Shown here: piece by piece, positions 35,230 to 45,094 of the stretch
Layout: every line of letters begins with the position of its first letter
Position numbering within the stretch: position 1 is the stretch's first letter
Assembly: GCA_021521415.1 (NCBI GenBank)
Contig: JAIQDT010001094.1
Location: 186,001-250,000 of the forward strand
Direction of reading: 5' to 3'
Source: Bidens hawaiensis
Taxonomy: Eukaryota > Streptophyta > Magnoliopsida > Asterales > Asteraceae
Length of the DNA stretch: 64,000 nt
The notes under the pieces: model-generated
Database searches by the model: none
Seen by the model: the letters and a program-made list of their open reading frames with translations, nothing else
Told to the model about the DNA's origin: nothing
Program-made: the position numbers and the translations under genes

Positions 35230-36102
35230 CCTATCAACAACCTAGCACCTTACAGCTATTTAGGTTAGCAGCACACTTAGGTTTATTTGATTAACTAATA
35301 TTATTCCTATGATCTTATCGCGAAATCAATCATAAAATAGTCAAAAACACAAAGTAGATGACCTAATAGAAACCTATCATAATGAAAACAATAATCAAGG
35401 CAACTATGGAATAATAAAACTTAATTAAACAACCCTAAGCACACATATGCATCAATTTAATATAGTTAAACCTTTTAACTAGTTCATAAAAACCATAACA
35501 ATAAATAAATCCCAAGTCAAAATCAAACGTTAACAAAGGTTCATCATAAGCCTAGGCAGTCGATAAAGTTTAGCCTAACATCATAAAAACAAACAAAGCG
35601 ATAATAAAAGAAATCATGGCGAAAATAAATAAGAACGGAAAATTAAAGGCGATAAAACCCGTGGTCTTCGTTCTTGGATGATAAGCACTTTGCCGGCTGA
35701 TTCCTAGCCTTCAAACCCGCCAAATAGGCAACAGGTGTCCAAAAATACGAAAGACGGTTAAACGATAGAAGATTCTGGAACTGGAGGTCGTCGCGCCGCG
35801 CTGCGGGCATGCCTCCCTCCGTTGCGCGGCGCTCCGGCAAAGAGGGGGGGGGGGTCTGGCCGTCCTAGCCGGCCTGGTTCTCTTCCTGGTCTGGTCCGGT
35901 TCGGTTCGTTTGCTGATGCGTCGGTTCTCCGGTTTGGCTTGTTTTTGCTCCTTTTTCGCCCTCTTTTCACCGGGATTCAAACCCGAAACCTAAAATATAA
36001 AAATATATTAGTAGTATACAAATCTTACGAGAAACCGAACATAAACTAATAAAATATTAAATAAAATGTACACGGGAATTAAGTATATTAAACGTTCTAT
36101 CA
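35230..36102 (-). repeat. 5' LTR of the gag-only element, truncated
   Basis: From 36102 leftward it matches the left LTR block by block, including the empty CTATTTAG hAT site near 35246-35270. Relative to the left LTR it lacks about 80 bp after AAACCCGCCAA (near 35723) and carries about 60 bp of G+C-rich sequence (35787-35843) not present there, plus 11 G (35844-35854). It ends abruptly at 35230. Confidence 0.75.
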
Positions 36103-36107
36103 GTCCC

Positions 36108-37246
36108 TTTTCAACTGAGAGTGGATTCGGTCTTTAACTCGAATGCGGATGAATTGTTGTGAGATCCCAAGTGTTGGTTAGTCAGTTTGGGGATAATATT
36201 GAAACTCGTATACAAAAGGAAACCGCAACAGAAAGGCTTGTCGGGGAAGGAGAAAGATCGAAGGATTCAGAGGTGGTCACTGAACCAATGGCAGTGGAGA
36301 CGATTCATCCAACCGGTGAGGATCTTCAATTGGCTCATGAAAGGGATGCAAACAATTTGGTCAATAAAGAAATAGAAGATACAATTGAAGTGGGTTTAAT
36401 TGTTGGAGCAGAAGTGAATTCCCACCAATTGAGGCTACTATTGAAGAAGGTATTGTCTTGGTGACCCAATGAATTTCTTGTCTATAAATATTAAAGGTTT
36501 AGGGTCGGTAGAAAAGGCTAGATGGATTAGTAAATTGAAAAAAGAGGACAATATTTCTTTCTTGGCTATCCAAGAAACTATGCTAGAAGATCCTAAGGAG
36601 TTGGAGGTTGCTAAGTTTTGGGGTAAAGCTAGTTTTGGATGGGATTATGTCGGGTCGTTTGGGGGGCTTGGCGAGTCTGTGGGATCTGGCTATTTTCTCG
36701 GTGAACTCGGTTGTGAAGAATAGGAACTTTCTTCTCACTAAAGGCCAAGTGAAAGGTCTAGATGAACAGTTGTGCAATGTTTATGCGCCTCAAGGAACAG
36801 CAAATAAAAAGGAGTTGTGGACTCAGATTCTGAGTTTAAAAGAGTCGTATGTCGGTATGTGGTTTTTGTTAGGAGATTTCAACTCCGTCAGGTGCCCGGA
36901 AGAAAGACGAAATTCTGGTTTCAACTCCGTTGCTGCAAGGGATTTCAATTCTTTCATATTCGATGCAGCCTTGGCAGAATTCGATATGAAAGGAGGTAAA
37001 TTTACGTTTTCTGTTGGTCATAAATTTAGTAAAATTGACAGCTTCCTTGTTTGTTCGGACTTCTTTAACAAATGGTTAGAGGCTTGTTGTAAGGTTCTTC
37101 CTAAGTTTCTTTCGGATCACCGACCTATTGTTTTGATAACTAGACACTCCAATTTCGGACATAGACCTTTCGTTTCTTTAATTCGTGTCTTGAAAGAAAA
37201 GGGGTGGATGATGTGGTCAGGAATGCATACAATCGGGGTTTGGTAG
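36108..37246 (+). pseudogene. LINE ORF1 remainder and ORF2 endonuclease domain, frameshifted
   Basis: Directly after the duplication the interrupted ORF1 frame resumes and soon meets a stop. The endonuclease begins MNFLSINIKGLGSVEKARWI at 36469, shifts frame near 36700, and continues with LCNVYAPQGTANKKELW, LLGDFNSVR (catalytic D and N region) and LSDHRPIV (catalytic D-H pair). It nicks target DNA in L1-type retrotransposition. At least one frameshift and one stop prevent its expression. Confidence 0.75.
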
Positions 37247-38498
37247 GGTTCAAATGTATACGAGGGGACCTTCGAAAATGGTGGGAGGAAACGAAATTTA
37301 AGGAGGAAGAAGAGGTAAATATTATGAAAAAGGAGTTGAACATGTTGGATAAAGAAATGGAAAATAGAGATCTTTTGGAAGAAGAAACTTGGATTAGAAT
37401 GGAATGCATCACGAGTATATCAGAGGTGGAACACCGGAAAAGTATGGATCTTAGACAAAGATCAAGGATTAGATGGGCCTCGTTGGGAGACGAAAATTCG
37501 GCTTACTTCCATGGGATTATTAACGCTAAAAAAGCTGTTAATAACATCCCGGGAATGGCTATTGATGGTATTTGGTGTGACAAACCTAAGAAAATGAAAA
37601 AGGAAATTTTTGGTTTCTTTAGGAACAAGTTTAGAGAGGAATACCAATCTAGACCGACCTTTTCAAGTCCGGGTGTTAAAAGGCTTGATCAGATTGAGGC
37701 AGATTTATTAATTTGTCCGTTTTCTAAAGAAGAAGTTAAAGCGGCGGTTTTCGGTCGCGGAAGCGATCGGGAGCCCGGTCCGGACGGTTTCAACTTCCAC
37801 TTGATAAAACATTATTGGAGCCTGTTGGAAGACGATTTTTTACAATATTTTATCAAAGTTCCATGAAGATGGGAAATAAGTCAAGGGTGTAGCTCGTATT
37901 TTATAACTCTGTGCCTAAAGTCAAAGACCCTATTTCCTTAAATGAATATAGGCCTATGAATTTGATTGGGTCGGTTAGCAAAGTTATCTCAAAGGTGTTA
38001 GCTAACAGGATTAAAAAGGTTATCTCTTCGGTTATCTCGGACTCTCAATCCGCCTTTGTTAAAGGTAAAATTATTCTTGACGGGCCTCTAATAGTGAACG
38101 AAGTATTGGCATGGTCCAAAAAGAGAAAGATTGAAACATTCTTTTTAAAGTTGGATTTTGAGAAGGCATACGGCAATGTTAATTGGGATTTTCTAATATC
38201 CATGCTCTCCCAAATGGGCTTTCCGAACCGATGGGGATTATGGATCAAAGGCGTTCTTAACTCCACGAGATCCTCGGTGTTACTTAATGGGTCACCCACT
38301 TTCGGATTCCAATGTTCCAAAGGTATTAGACAAGGAGATCCTCTATCTCCATTCCTTTTTATCATAGTTATGGAAGCGTTGGTGTGCATGATCGATAAAG
38401 CTTGTGAGGTTGGTCTTTTAACGGGCCTCAAAATTCACCGGGGGGGGGGGGGGGGGGGACGATTATCTCTCACCTTTTGTATGCTGATGACGCCATGA
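37204..38498 (+). pseudogene. LINE ORF2 linker and reverse transcriptase, frameshifted
   Basis: The linker runs to about 37866, where a stop interrupts it. The reverse transcriptase follows from 37911, with NEYRPMNLIGSVSKVISKVL, FLKLDFEKAYGNVNWDFL (catalytic D) and GIRQGDPLSPFLF. A run of 19 G (38440-38458) shifts the frame immediately before the YADD box, which is then found in another frame (TGTATGCTGATGACGCC near 38476). Confidence 0.75.
38440..38458 (+). repeat. Poly-G run of 19 before the LINE YADD box
   Basis: Nineteen consecutive G in the reverse transcriptase. The run decides whether YADD is in frame. It is the longest of several G runs in the window. Confidence 0.9.
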
Positions 38499-38603
38499 TA
38501 ATAGGAGAGTGGTCTCTCAAGAATCTTAGAAATGTATCGAGAATTCTACGGGTTTTTCGATTATGTTCTGGATTGAAGATAAATCTCCATAAGTCTATTC
38601 TCT

Positions 38604-39860
38604 ATGGAGCAAAGTAAGCAAAATGGAAGTGACCGATTAGCAAGTGTGGTGGTTTGTAAATCCGGCTCTTTCCCTTTTATGTATCTTGGCATAAAGGTAG
38701 GAGCTAATATGAATAAGATTGCGAATTGGGATAAAGTGATAGGTGTGTTTGAAGAGAGGCTCTCGCTTTGGAAAGCACACACGCTTTCAATTGGAGGTTG
38801 AGTTATTCATATCAAAGCCGTTTTAGAAAGTCTCCCGCTGTATTACTTCTCGTTGTTTAAAGTTCCTACCAAGGTGATTGAGATTCTTGAAGCCATAATA
38901 AAGAATTTCCTTTGGGATGGCTCAAATAATATTAAGAAAATTCACTGGGTGGCCTGGGACAAAGTGACTCTTCCCAAAAAGATGGGAGGGCTCGGTTTAA
39001 GTAAACTTGAAAATGTGAATAAAGCTCTTCTTACAAAGTGGGCTTGGAGATATAAGACGGATGATGAAGGGTTATGGAAGCGGATTATTGAAGGTATACA
39101 TTGGTCTAAGGACGGGAAGAAAGTAGTTCCTATGAGTAAAGGTATTTCTGGAGCATGGAAAGCGGTAGCAAAATGGCTAAAGGATGCAGAGTTAAATGGG
39201 GTTAAACTTTCTCTTCTCTTGAAAGGCAAGGCAGGGGATGGAAAATTTATTCATTTTTGGTCAGATCTTTGGTTTGGAAATTCTACTTTGAAAGAAAGGT
39301 TCCCTAATCTCTTTCGGCTAGAGAAGAACCAAAATTGTAAGCTTTGTGTGTGGTGGCATAATAATCAAGTGGGATGGCAATGGAATTGGTGGAGAGAACC
39401 GATAGAGCCCGTAGAGAGGAGCGAATGGGAGAAATTTTTTTTTACTATTATATCCTTGGTCAATTGGAAGGGGGGAAAGGATGAGTGGAAATGGTTGGGA
39501 GACAGTGCCGGTTTATTCGCGGTTGCTTCAGTCAGAAAAGCACTGGTTGTTGACCTCTACGATGACAACCGATTTGTGATGGATTGGTGTATATGTGTCC
39601 CTTTAAAATGTAATATTTTTGCTTGGCGAGCAGCTTTAAATAGGCTGCCTTCCCTTGAAGCGCTTAGAAGGAGGAACATTGGGGTCATCTCTAGCGAATG
39701 CGTCCTTTATAATTCAGGAACGGATGCTATAGATCATATCCTTACAAGTTGTTACTTTGCATCGCTGGCGTGGCATCATATTGGAACGTGGTGCAACATC
39801 CCCCCAATTCTTTTATACAGTAAACATATTCTCAATCCATTCCAGGATGAATTTGGATAG
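38604..39860 (+). pseudogene. LINE ORF2 C-terminal domain with zf-RVT-like motif
   Basis: Fragments at 38604 and 38853 read the thumb and C-terminal region of a plant L1 ORF2: FLWDGSNNIKKIHWVAW, KMGGLGLSKLENVNKALLTK and, near the end, CNIFAWRAALNRLP followed by a degenerate zf-RVT block (ECVLYNSGTDAIDHILTSC), in which one expected cysteine reads tyrosine. The end of the LINE is near 40130 without a poly-A tail. Confidence 0.7.
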
Positions 39861-40140
39861 CAAAAGGAAGAATATTTTGAAAGGCATATTAATAATTACG
39901 AGTGGGAGGATTTGGAAGGCGAGGAAGGAAAAACTACGCTATGAAAAGGAAACAAAGATGGAAGATCTAATAGGAGATATCTAATCATTGGGTTTTTTAT
40001 GGATTAGATATAGATCCAAAAAGTCCTGAAACAATTGGTGTAAACATGCCCTTATGTAAATTTTCTTTTTTTGTTTGCTTCTCCGAGCTCTGTAAGATTA
40101 AGTTGTTGGTTTTTAATGAAATTGAGTGTTACACACGGCA

Positions 40141-40216
40141 GCCGTTTATGACTTGGGAAGCCCAACGGAAATAACCACCAAATCAACTTCAAAAGTCAGT
40201 CAGTCTCTCCGGCATC
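40141..40216 (+). promoter_or_regulatory. Remaining 5' flank and leader of the AlaX-type gene
   Basis: Only 76 bp separate the LINE target duplication (40131-40140) from the ATG at 40217. No TATA box is visible in it. If transcription originally began farther upstream, that sequence now lies before 12922. Inference from the duplication. Confidence 0.5.
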
Positions 40217-43200
40217 ATGGATGATCGTCATGAATCTCCAACAATCCTTTCATACCATGACGATATGTTCAACCTCCAATCCACTGCCACTCTCATTTCC
40301 TCTTCTTTGGTCAATACTTTCAATTTCCTCTCATTCACTCCCCAAAACCCTAATTAATTTTCTGCATCTATATGCAGGGTGATGACGGCAGACACGTGTT
40401 GATACTGGATTCCACAATATTTCACCCTCAAGGTGGTGGCCAGCCCTCCGACACCGGCTTCATTACTTCTTCTCGCTTCAAATTCGCCGTGCAAGATGTT
40501 CGATCCCGAAACGCTGTTGTATGTTTCTATCTATCTGTTTATATACTTACAGTTTTAATTGCTATATGGTTTCTGATTTTAGCTGATTGTATTAATTAGG
40601 TTTATCATTATGGTGTGTTTGACAAGAGTGCTGAGGATATAATTATTGAGGCAGGTGTTCAGGTTGTGTTATCAGTTGATGAATCCAAACGGAAGCTTTA
40701 CTCTAGGTAATATGACTTAATTATTTCAAACATCTCCTGTTAATAAAAAAAGTGCGCTGTGTGATTTTTTTTTTGATTAATTGAAATTACTAGGCTAGAT
40801 CATTTCTCCTTGTCGGTACATGAAACTTAAAACCGTCGCCATCACAGGCGTATGAAGTAGTTAAATTGGATACTTAGGAAAACAAAATTTGAATAACAAG
40901 TCATTTGCATGTAAAAGCTTATATGGTAATGGTAAATAAAGCTTAAAAGACTTTTGGAAAATAAAAGCAAAAGATATGCATAGCGAAGAATCAAGTCAAT
41001 TAATCCAACTTTGACCAAAAGAAGCTAGAGTCTCAAGCCGCACATACTGTAGTTGTACGCCTTTCCATAGAGAATCAAAAATGGCATCTTTATATCTATT
41101 TAGTCATCTAGTCATAAATCATATTTTCTTAAGCTGATCAAAGCTGCAATTTTGCTCTAGCTGAATATGCAAGTTGCATGCTTCACTCAGCAAATATGAT
41201 CAAAGACAAAGATTTGCTCAAGCTAAAATGCTCACATGAGGCTCTTAAGATCTGAATCCTTAGGCGGTTAAGTATTTAGACTTAATTCCAACATTAATGA
41301 AGACACATTGTATGCACTCCAACACTATCGAGCAAAGTTGAACAAGAACATCTAAAGATCTTATATTAGACATCGTCAATGAGTTGTCAACTACGCAACC
41401 CTAGCCGTGAGTCGTCTATAAATCTCGTTATCTCCACGTTTTGTTGAACAAAATCATTCTGAGTTGAAGCAGGTGGAATGCACTGCCAAACTGCGACATC
41501 TTGAGTGCCCAGGGTTGACCTAGTCAACACTCAACCGCCTAATTGGGGGGACTTCTATGTGATTGACCTTTGTCTTGAGTTTAACTACAATGTCATCCAA
41601 ATAGTCTATACACTATCTCATGGAAGATGGCTGTTATAGCCTCTGCTGAGCCAAACAGCATGAGTGCATGACCTTTGCACATAAGGTTTCCCGCCCCGTG
41701 AGGAAGGAGGTCTTCTTTTTGTCTTTCTCAGCCGACCGTCTTTTGTTGTATCCTGAGATACCTTACATAAATGACAGCGTTTTGTATGCCATCTTAATTT
41801 GGGAGTGGGAATTAACCTGCTACACACCCCTTTGACTGGCATTTTCCTCTTCAAAAGGCTAAGTTGTGCAAACATTATTTTTCATATATTTGCACCAGCA
41901 AAATGAAAATAATTACTCCAATAAGTCTAAGTCGATTATTTTAACCGAATTTGGATAAATCTGGAGTTGTTTAGCAGCAAACTCATTGATTTTTGGTATC
42001 TGTAAGAAAGCATTTACATGTATACCACACCACACGCATGCTTGGTAAATAATACCTGTATTTGGTCGAGGATTGGTAACCCGTAATTACACAATACAAG
42101 GTTGTAAGCCATAATACCAATATAATTTTTATAACGTAGTTAGCAAAGCAACATAAGCTTGGATATAATTGTTATATAAGTTATAAAATACCATCAATGG
42201 AAATCAGTTAGTTTTAAACCATGTTGTATCGTAGCAAACAATAAGTGACATCATCATCATATATTTCAACCCATTTTCAAGCCTACATGAAGCTGTTTTA
42301 ATTAGCTTTTATGTTGATTAGCAAGCAAGATTTAAGCATGATTGCTTGAACTAGGCCAGCCCTATTATGCGGTTACTGAGCTTAATCAAAAACAACCGGC
42401 ATAGCTACATTATATCAAAAAAATTAACTTTCATGTATGTGCAAGCAACTTCTAAATGCGTTCACTTAACCACCTAATAACGATGCATAATGCTTCTACA
42501 GCATTGCTTGTGTATGTGTGCATGTTTCCAAGCCATTAATCTAAAGAATACTTATATTTCATTTCAGGTTACACTCAGCTGGACATTTATTGGATGTGTG
42601 CCTCCCTAACGTGGGATTAGGCCATTTGAAGCCAGGCAAAGCCTATCATTTCCCTGATGGGTATGAGAATGATTCAACATACGACACATTCTTATCAATT
42701 TTCTTTTCATTTTTAATGGTTTCATGTACAGTCTTGTTCTGAATTATTAAATCTTTGGGGGCATTGCAATTTGTAAGGAGGTGTTCAATGCAAACGTGTA
42801 AAAAGTAGATTCTTTGTCACACGATTCTAGCATTCTGGGCGACACAAACTTATAGCATACATCAAATAGTACCTTGACTATTTTCTGATGCTGACTACAA
42901 AATCGTTGTTTTTTAGGCCATGGGTTGAATATGTGGGAAAAGTTCCACAGGCTGAACTGCAGAGCAAGATGCAGGAGTTAGAGTTAGAAGCAAACAACAT
43001 GATATCCAGGGGAATGAAGGTATGCTTATAGATTTTAATTATTATTTATCTACTTTAGCACAAATCAATCAATCAATCAATCATACCCAGTAAAATCCCA
43101 CCGACAGCAGAGCTATAGGTAGGGTCTGGGGAGGGTGGGATGTAGGCACACCGTACCTCTATCCAAAGGAATAAAGAGGTGGCTTCCAGAGAGACCCTCG

Positions 43201-45094
43201 GCTCTAAGAACATGTGTATGAAGCAAAAAAAGGAAATCAAAGTTTAACAGTTATATAAAAAACTACTACTAATTATAATAATATTAATAAAAAGGTCACA
43301 GTTTAACCGCAATATAAAAGCTAATAATAATAATAATAAAATATGTAAGGGAAATACCATTATGGTATGTGACCTAAATAAGTTAAGTCTAAGCCCTAAG
43401 GTATTCAATTCTCTCTAAAAATCCTTAACTTTAATTCTACTTCTCCACGAATTCCTATCCTCAACCATGTCCTCGGAGAGGTTTAGGTCTATCAAATCAT
43501 GCCTAATCCTCTCATCCCAAGTCAATTTCGGTCGTCCTCTACCCCTCCTCCCCTCTATAGTAATGTTTTCTACGGATCTAACAGGATTCGTCGTCTGTCT
43601 TCTCTTTACATGTCCAAACCATCTCAATCTCCACTCTCTTATCTTGTCTGCTATGTTCGCCACCCCTAATCTCTCGCGAAGCACAACGTTTCTTATTCTG
43701 TCTAGCCTTGTGTGCCCACACATCCAACGTAGCATTCTCAGTTCTGCTACCTCCATCTTCCGCACTTGTGCCTTCTTGATGGCCCAACAATCTGTTCCAT
43801 ATAGCATTGCAGGTCTAACTGCCACCCTATAGAATTTTCCCTTCAGATTAGTCGGGAAACTCTTGTCGCATAATATACCTGTGGCTGCTTTCCATCTACA
43901 CCATCCTACCTGAACTCGGTGGGTCACATCACTGTCTAATTCCCCATCGCTCTGTACAAATGATCCTAAATACTTGAACTTCGTTACCTGCGGGACCACC
44001 TGCCCTTCAATTGTGATGTGTGCGTCTTCACTGTCGTTTATCTCACCAAAATCACAGTGTAGGTACTCCGTCTTAGATCGGCTAATCTTTAAACCTTTAG
44101 CACAAATGGATTATATAATATTTATATATTAATATACACATATTTTTGCGAGTTTTAGGTTTCTGTTGCTGCATATTCATATGAAGAAGCTTCTGTGCTA
44201 TGTGGCGGGGCCCTTCCGGATTACATCCCTAAGGTAATGCGGCGATGCAATTATGACACCAGGATTCATATTCATGCATGTCCAATTTAGTCAAGGCTAC
44301 AAAATAAACATATCATTCACATATCTACATCTTCTGCGTAAAATAGAAAGAGTCTTACGAAATTTCTTTTATAATAGAAAGAATCTTACTAAATGTATTT
44401 TAATAATTCACTGAAATGACTAGCCTTTATCAATTTCTTCTACTCTGACTTTATTCGTGAACTATTTTCATTCCACGCTTTATAAAAAAAGAATTAAGAT
44501 GGGTAGGCTAGACAACTCGGATTGACCAATACCGTCCTTTTTTATTATTATTTTTTTTAATAGATGGTGCTAACATCTTAATATGATTGTAAACACAACC
44601 TTCCCTTTTCAGAAAAATACAAAATTGCAATTTTCCGTGTTAGTGATTGTTGCAAATTTGCTATAAAAGCTTACATCTTTGGAGCAGTCTCATTGACTCT
44701 GAAAGTCAAACATGGTTCTTATCGAGATGATGTGGAAACTATGCAGGGAAGCACTCCTCGTATCGTGAAGTTAGGTGATTTTCCAGGGTGCCCTTGTGGT
44801 GGTACACATGTTTCCGACATTTCAGATCTTGTCAATATTAAGCTACACTTGTAACAACTGATAAGCTACTTGTAAAATCTAACCAGATATGCTCACTTTA
44901 AATGTTTGCAACAAAACAAATATACTTTCTTAACACGCCATTGGTAAAAGTTATATACTTGTTTTGCTAAAGAATCATATTCACACATGCTCGTATATCT
45001 TTTTTCGTGAGATTTGATTGGTTTGTTTGTTCAGGTTACTCAAATGAGGACAAAGAAGGGAGTTACAAAAGTATATTATACTATTGGATCATAA
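40217..45094 (+). CDS. AlaX-type alanyl-tRNA editing protein, eight exons
   Basis: Exons fit GT/AG borders and keep frame: 40217-40309, 40378-40518, 40600-40706, 42568-42660, 42917-43019, 44159-44233, 44747-44842 (or 44830), 45035-45094; about 250 residues. Exon 2 reads DSTIFHPQGGGQPSDTG, exon 4 carries HSAGHLLD and exon 7 CPCGGTHVSD. The H-x3-H and C-x3-H pairs are the zinc ligands of the editing domain shared by AlaRS and free-standing AlaX proteins, which hydrolyse Ser- or Gly-tRNA(Ala). There is no synthetase core. After NIK in exon 7 the sequence is CTACAC, so the expected donor GT is missing. Without splicing, the protein ends 3 residues later at 44852. A GTCAAT donor at 44831 would join exon 8 in frame with loss of four residues. 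Confidence 0.8.
43066..44094 (-). mobile_element. 5'-truncated RTE-clade LINE in AlaX intron 5
   Basis: An exact 13-bp duplication CTTTAGCACAAAT flanks it (43053-43065 and 44095-44107). On the minus strand the C-terminal part of an RTE-type ORF reads from the right end, including FKYLGSFVQSDGE and RGRGRPKLTWDE. It ends with a 3' region GGTGGGATTTTACTGGGTATG plus (ATTG)n, the same 3' structure as the short insertion at 33105. The gene is on the plus strand, so the LINE is antisense in the intron. (ATA)n tracts lie near 43260-43340. Confidence 0.8.
43415..44094 (-). pseudogene. RTE-type ORF2 C-terminal fragment
   Basis: The frame is open from the truncation point at 44094 to the stop at 43415. 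An internal methionine gives a 194-residue ORF. The sequence follows the C-terminal region behind the reverse transcriptase of RTE LINEs: RSKTEYLHCDFGEI, YRVAVRPAMLYGTDCWAIKK, ELRMLRWMCGHTR, REWRLRWFGHVKRR. The catalytic domain itself is absent because of 5' truncation. The frame has no internal stop, which suggests a fairly recent insertion. Confidence 0.8.

Larger units (their letters stand above)
13806..36102 (-). mobile_element. Gag-only Ty3/gypsy-type LTR element (non-autonomous), interrupted
   Basis: An exact 5-bp duplication GTCCC flanks it (13801-13805 and 36103-36107), and the ends read TGATG...TATCA. It lies on the minus strand: 5' LTR on the right (to 36102), then gag (35229-34667 and 19269-18399), a purine-rich tract, then the 3' LTR on the left (13806-16513). 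The interior is interrupted by a solo LTR carrying a copia element. With those removed, no protease, reverse transcriptase, RNase H or integrase remains, so this is a gag-bearing non-autonomous element of the kind described as TR-GAG. The right LTR is truncated: 35230 joins LTR sequence straight to the middle of gag. Confidence 0.75.
12932..40130 (+). mobile_element. L1-type LINE, split by a 22.3-kb nested insertion (13806-36102)
   Basis: The two halves carry consecutive LINE modules: RNA-binding ORF1 on the left, endonuclease, reverse transcriptase and a zinc-finger tail on the right. A 10-bp direct repeat ACACACGGCA lies at 12922-12931 and 40131-40140 and is the likely target duplication. 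It is partly simple sequence, so the call is good but not certain. The outermost element of the block is therefore the LINE, of about 4.9 kb without its passenger. There is no poly-A tail at the 3' end. Confidence 0.7.

Noticed and set aside
35711..35980. G+C-rich ORFs in the right LTR of the gag-only element
   Set aside because: They lie in LTR sequence and in the G+C-rich insert; no resemblance to proteins.
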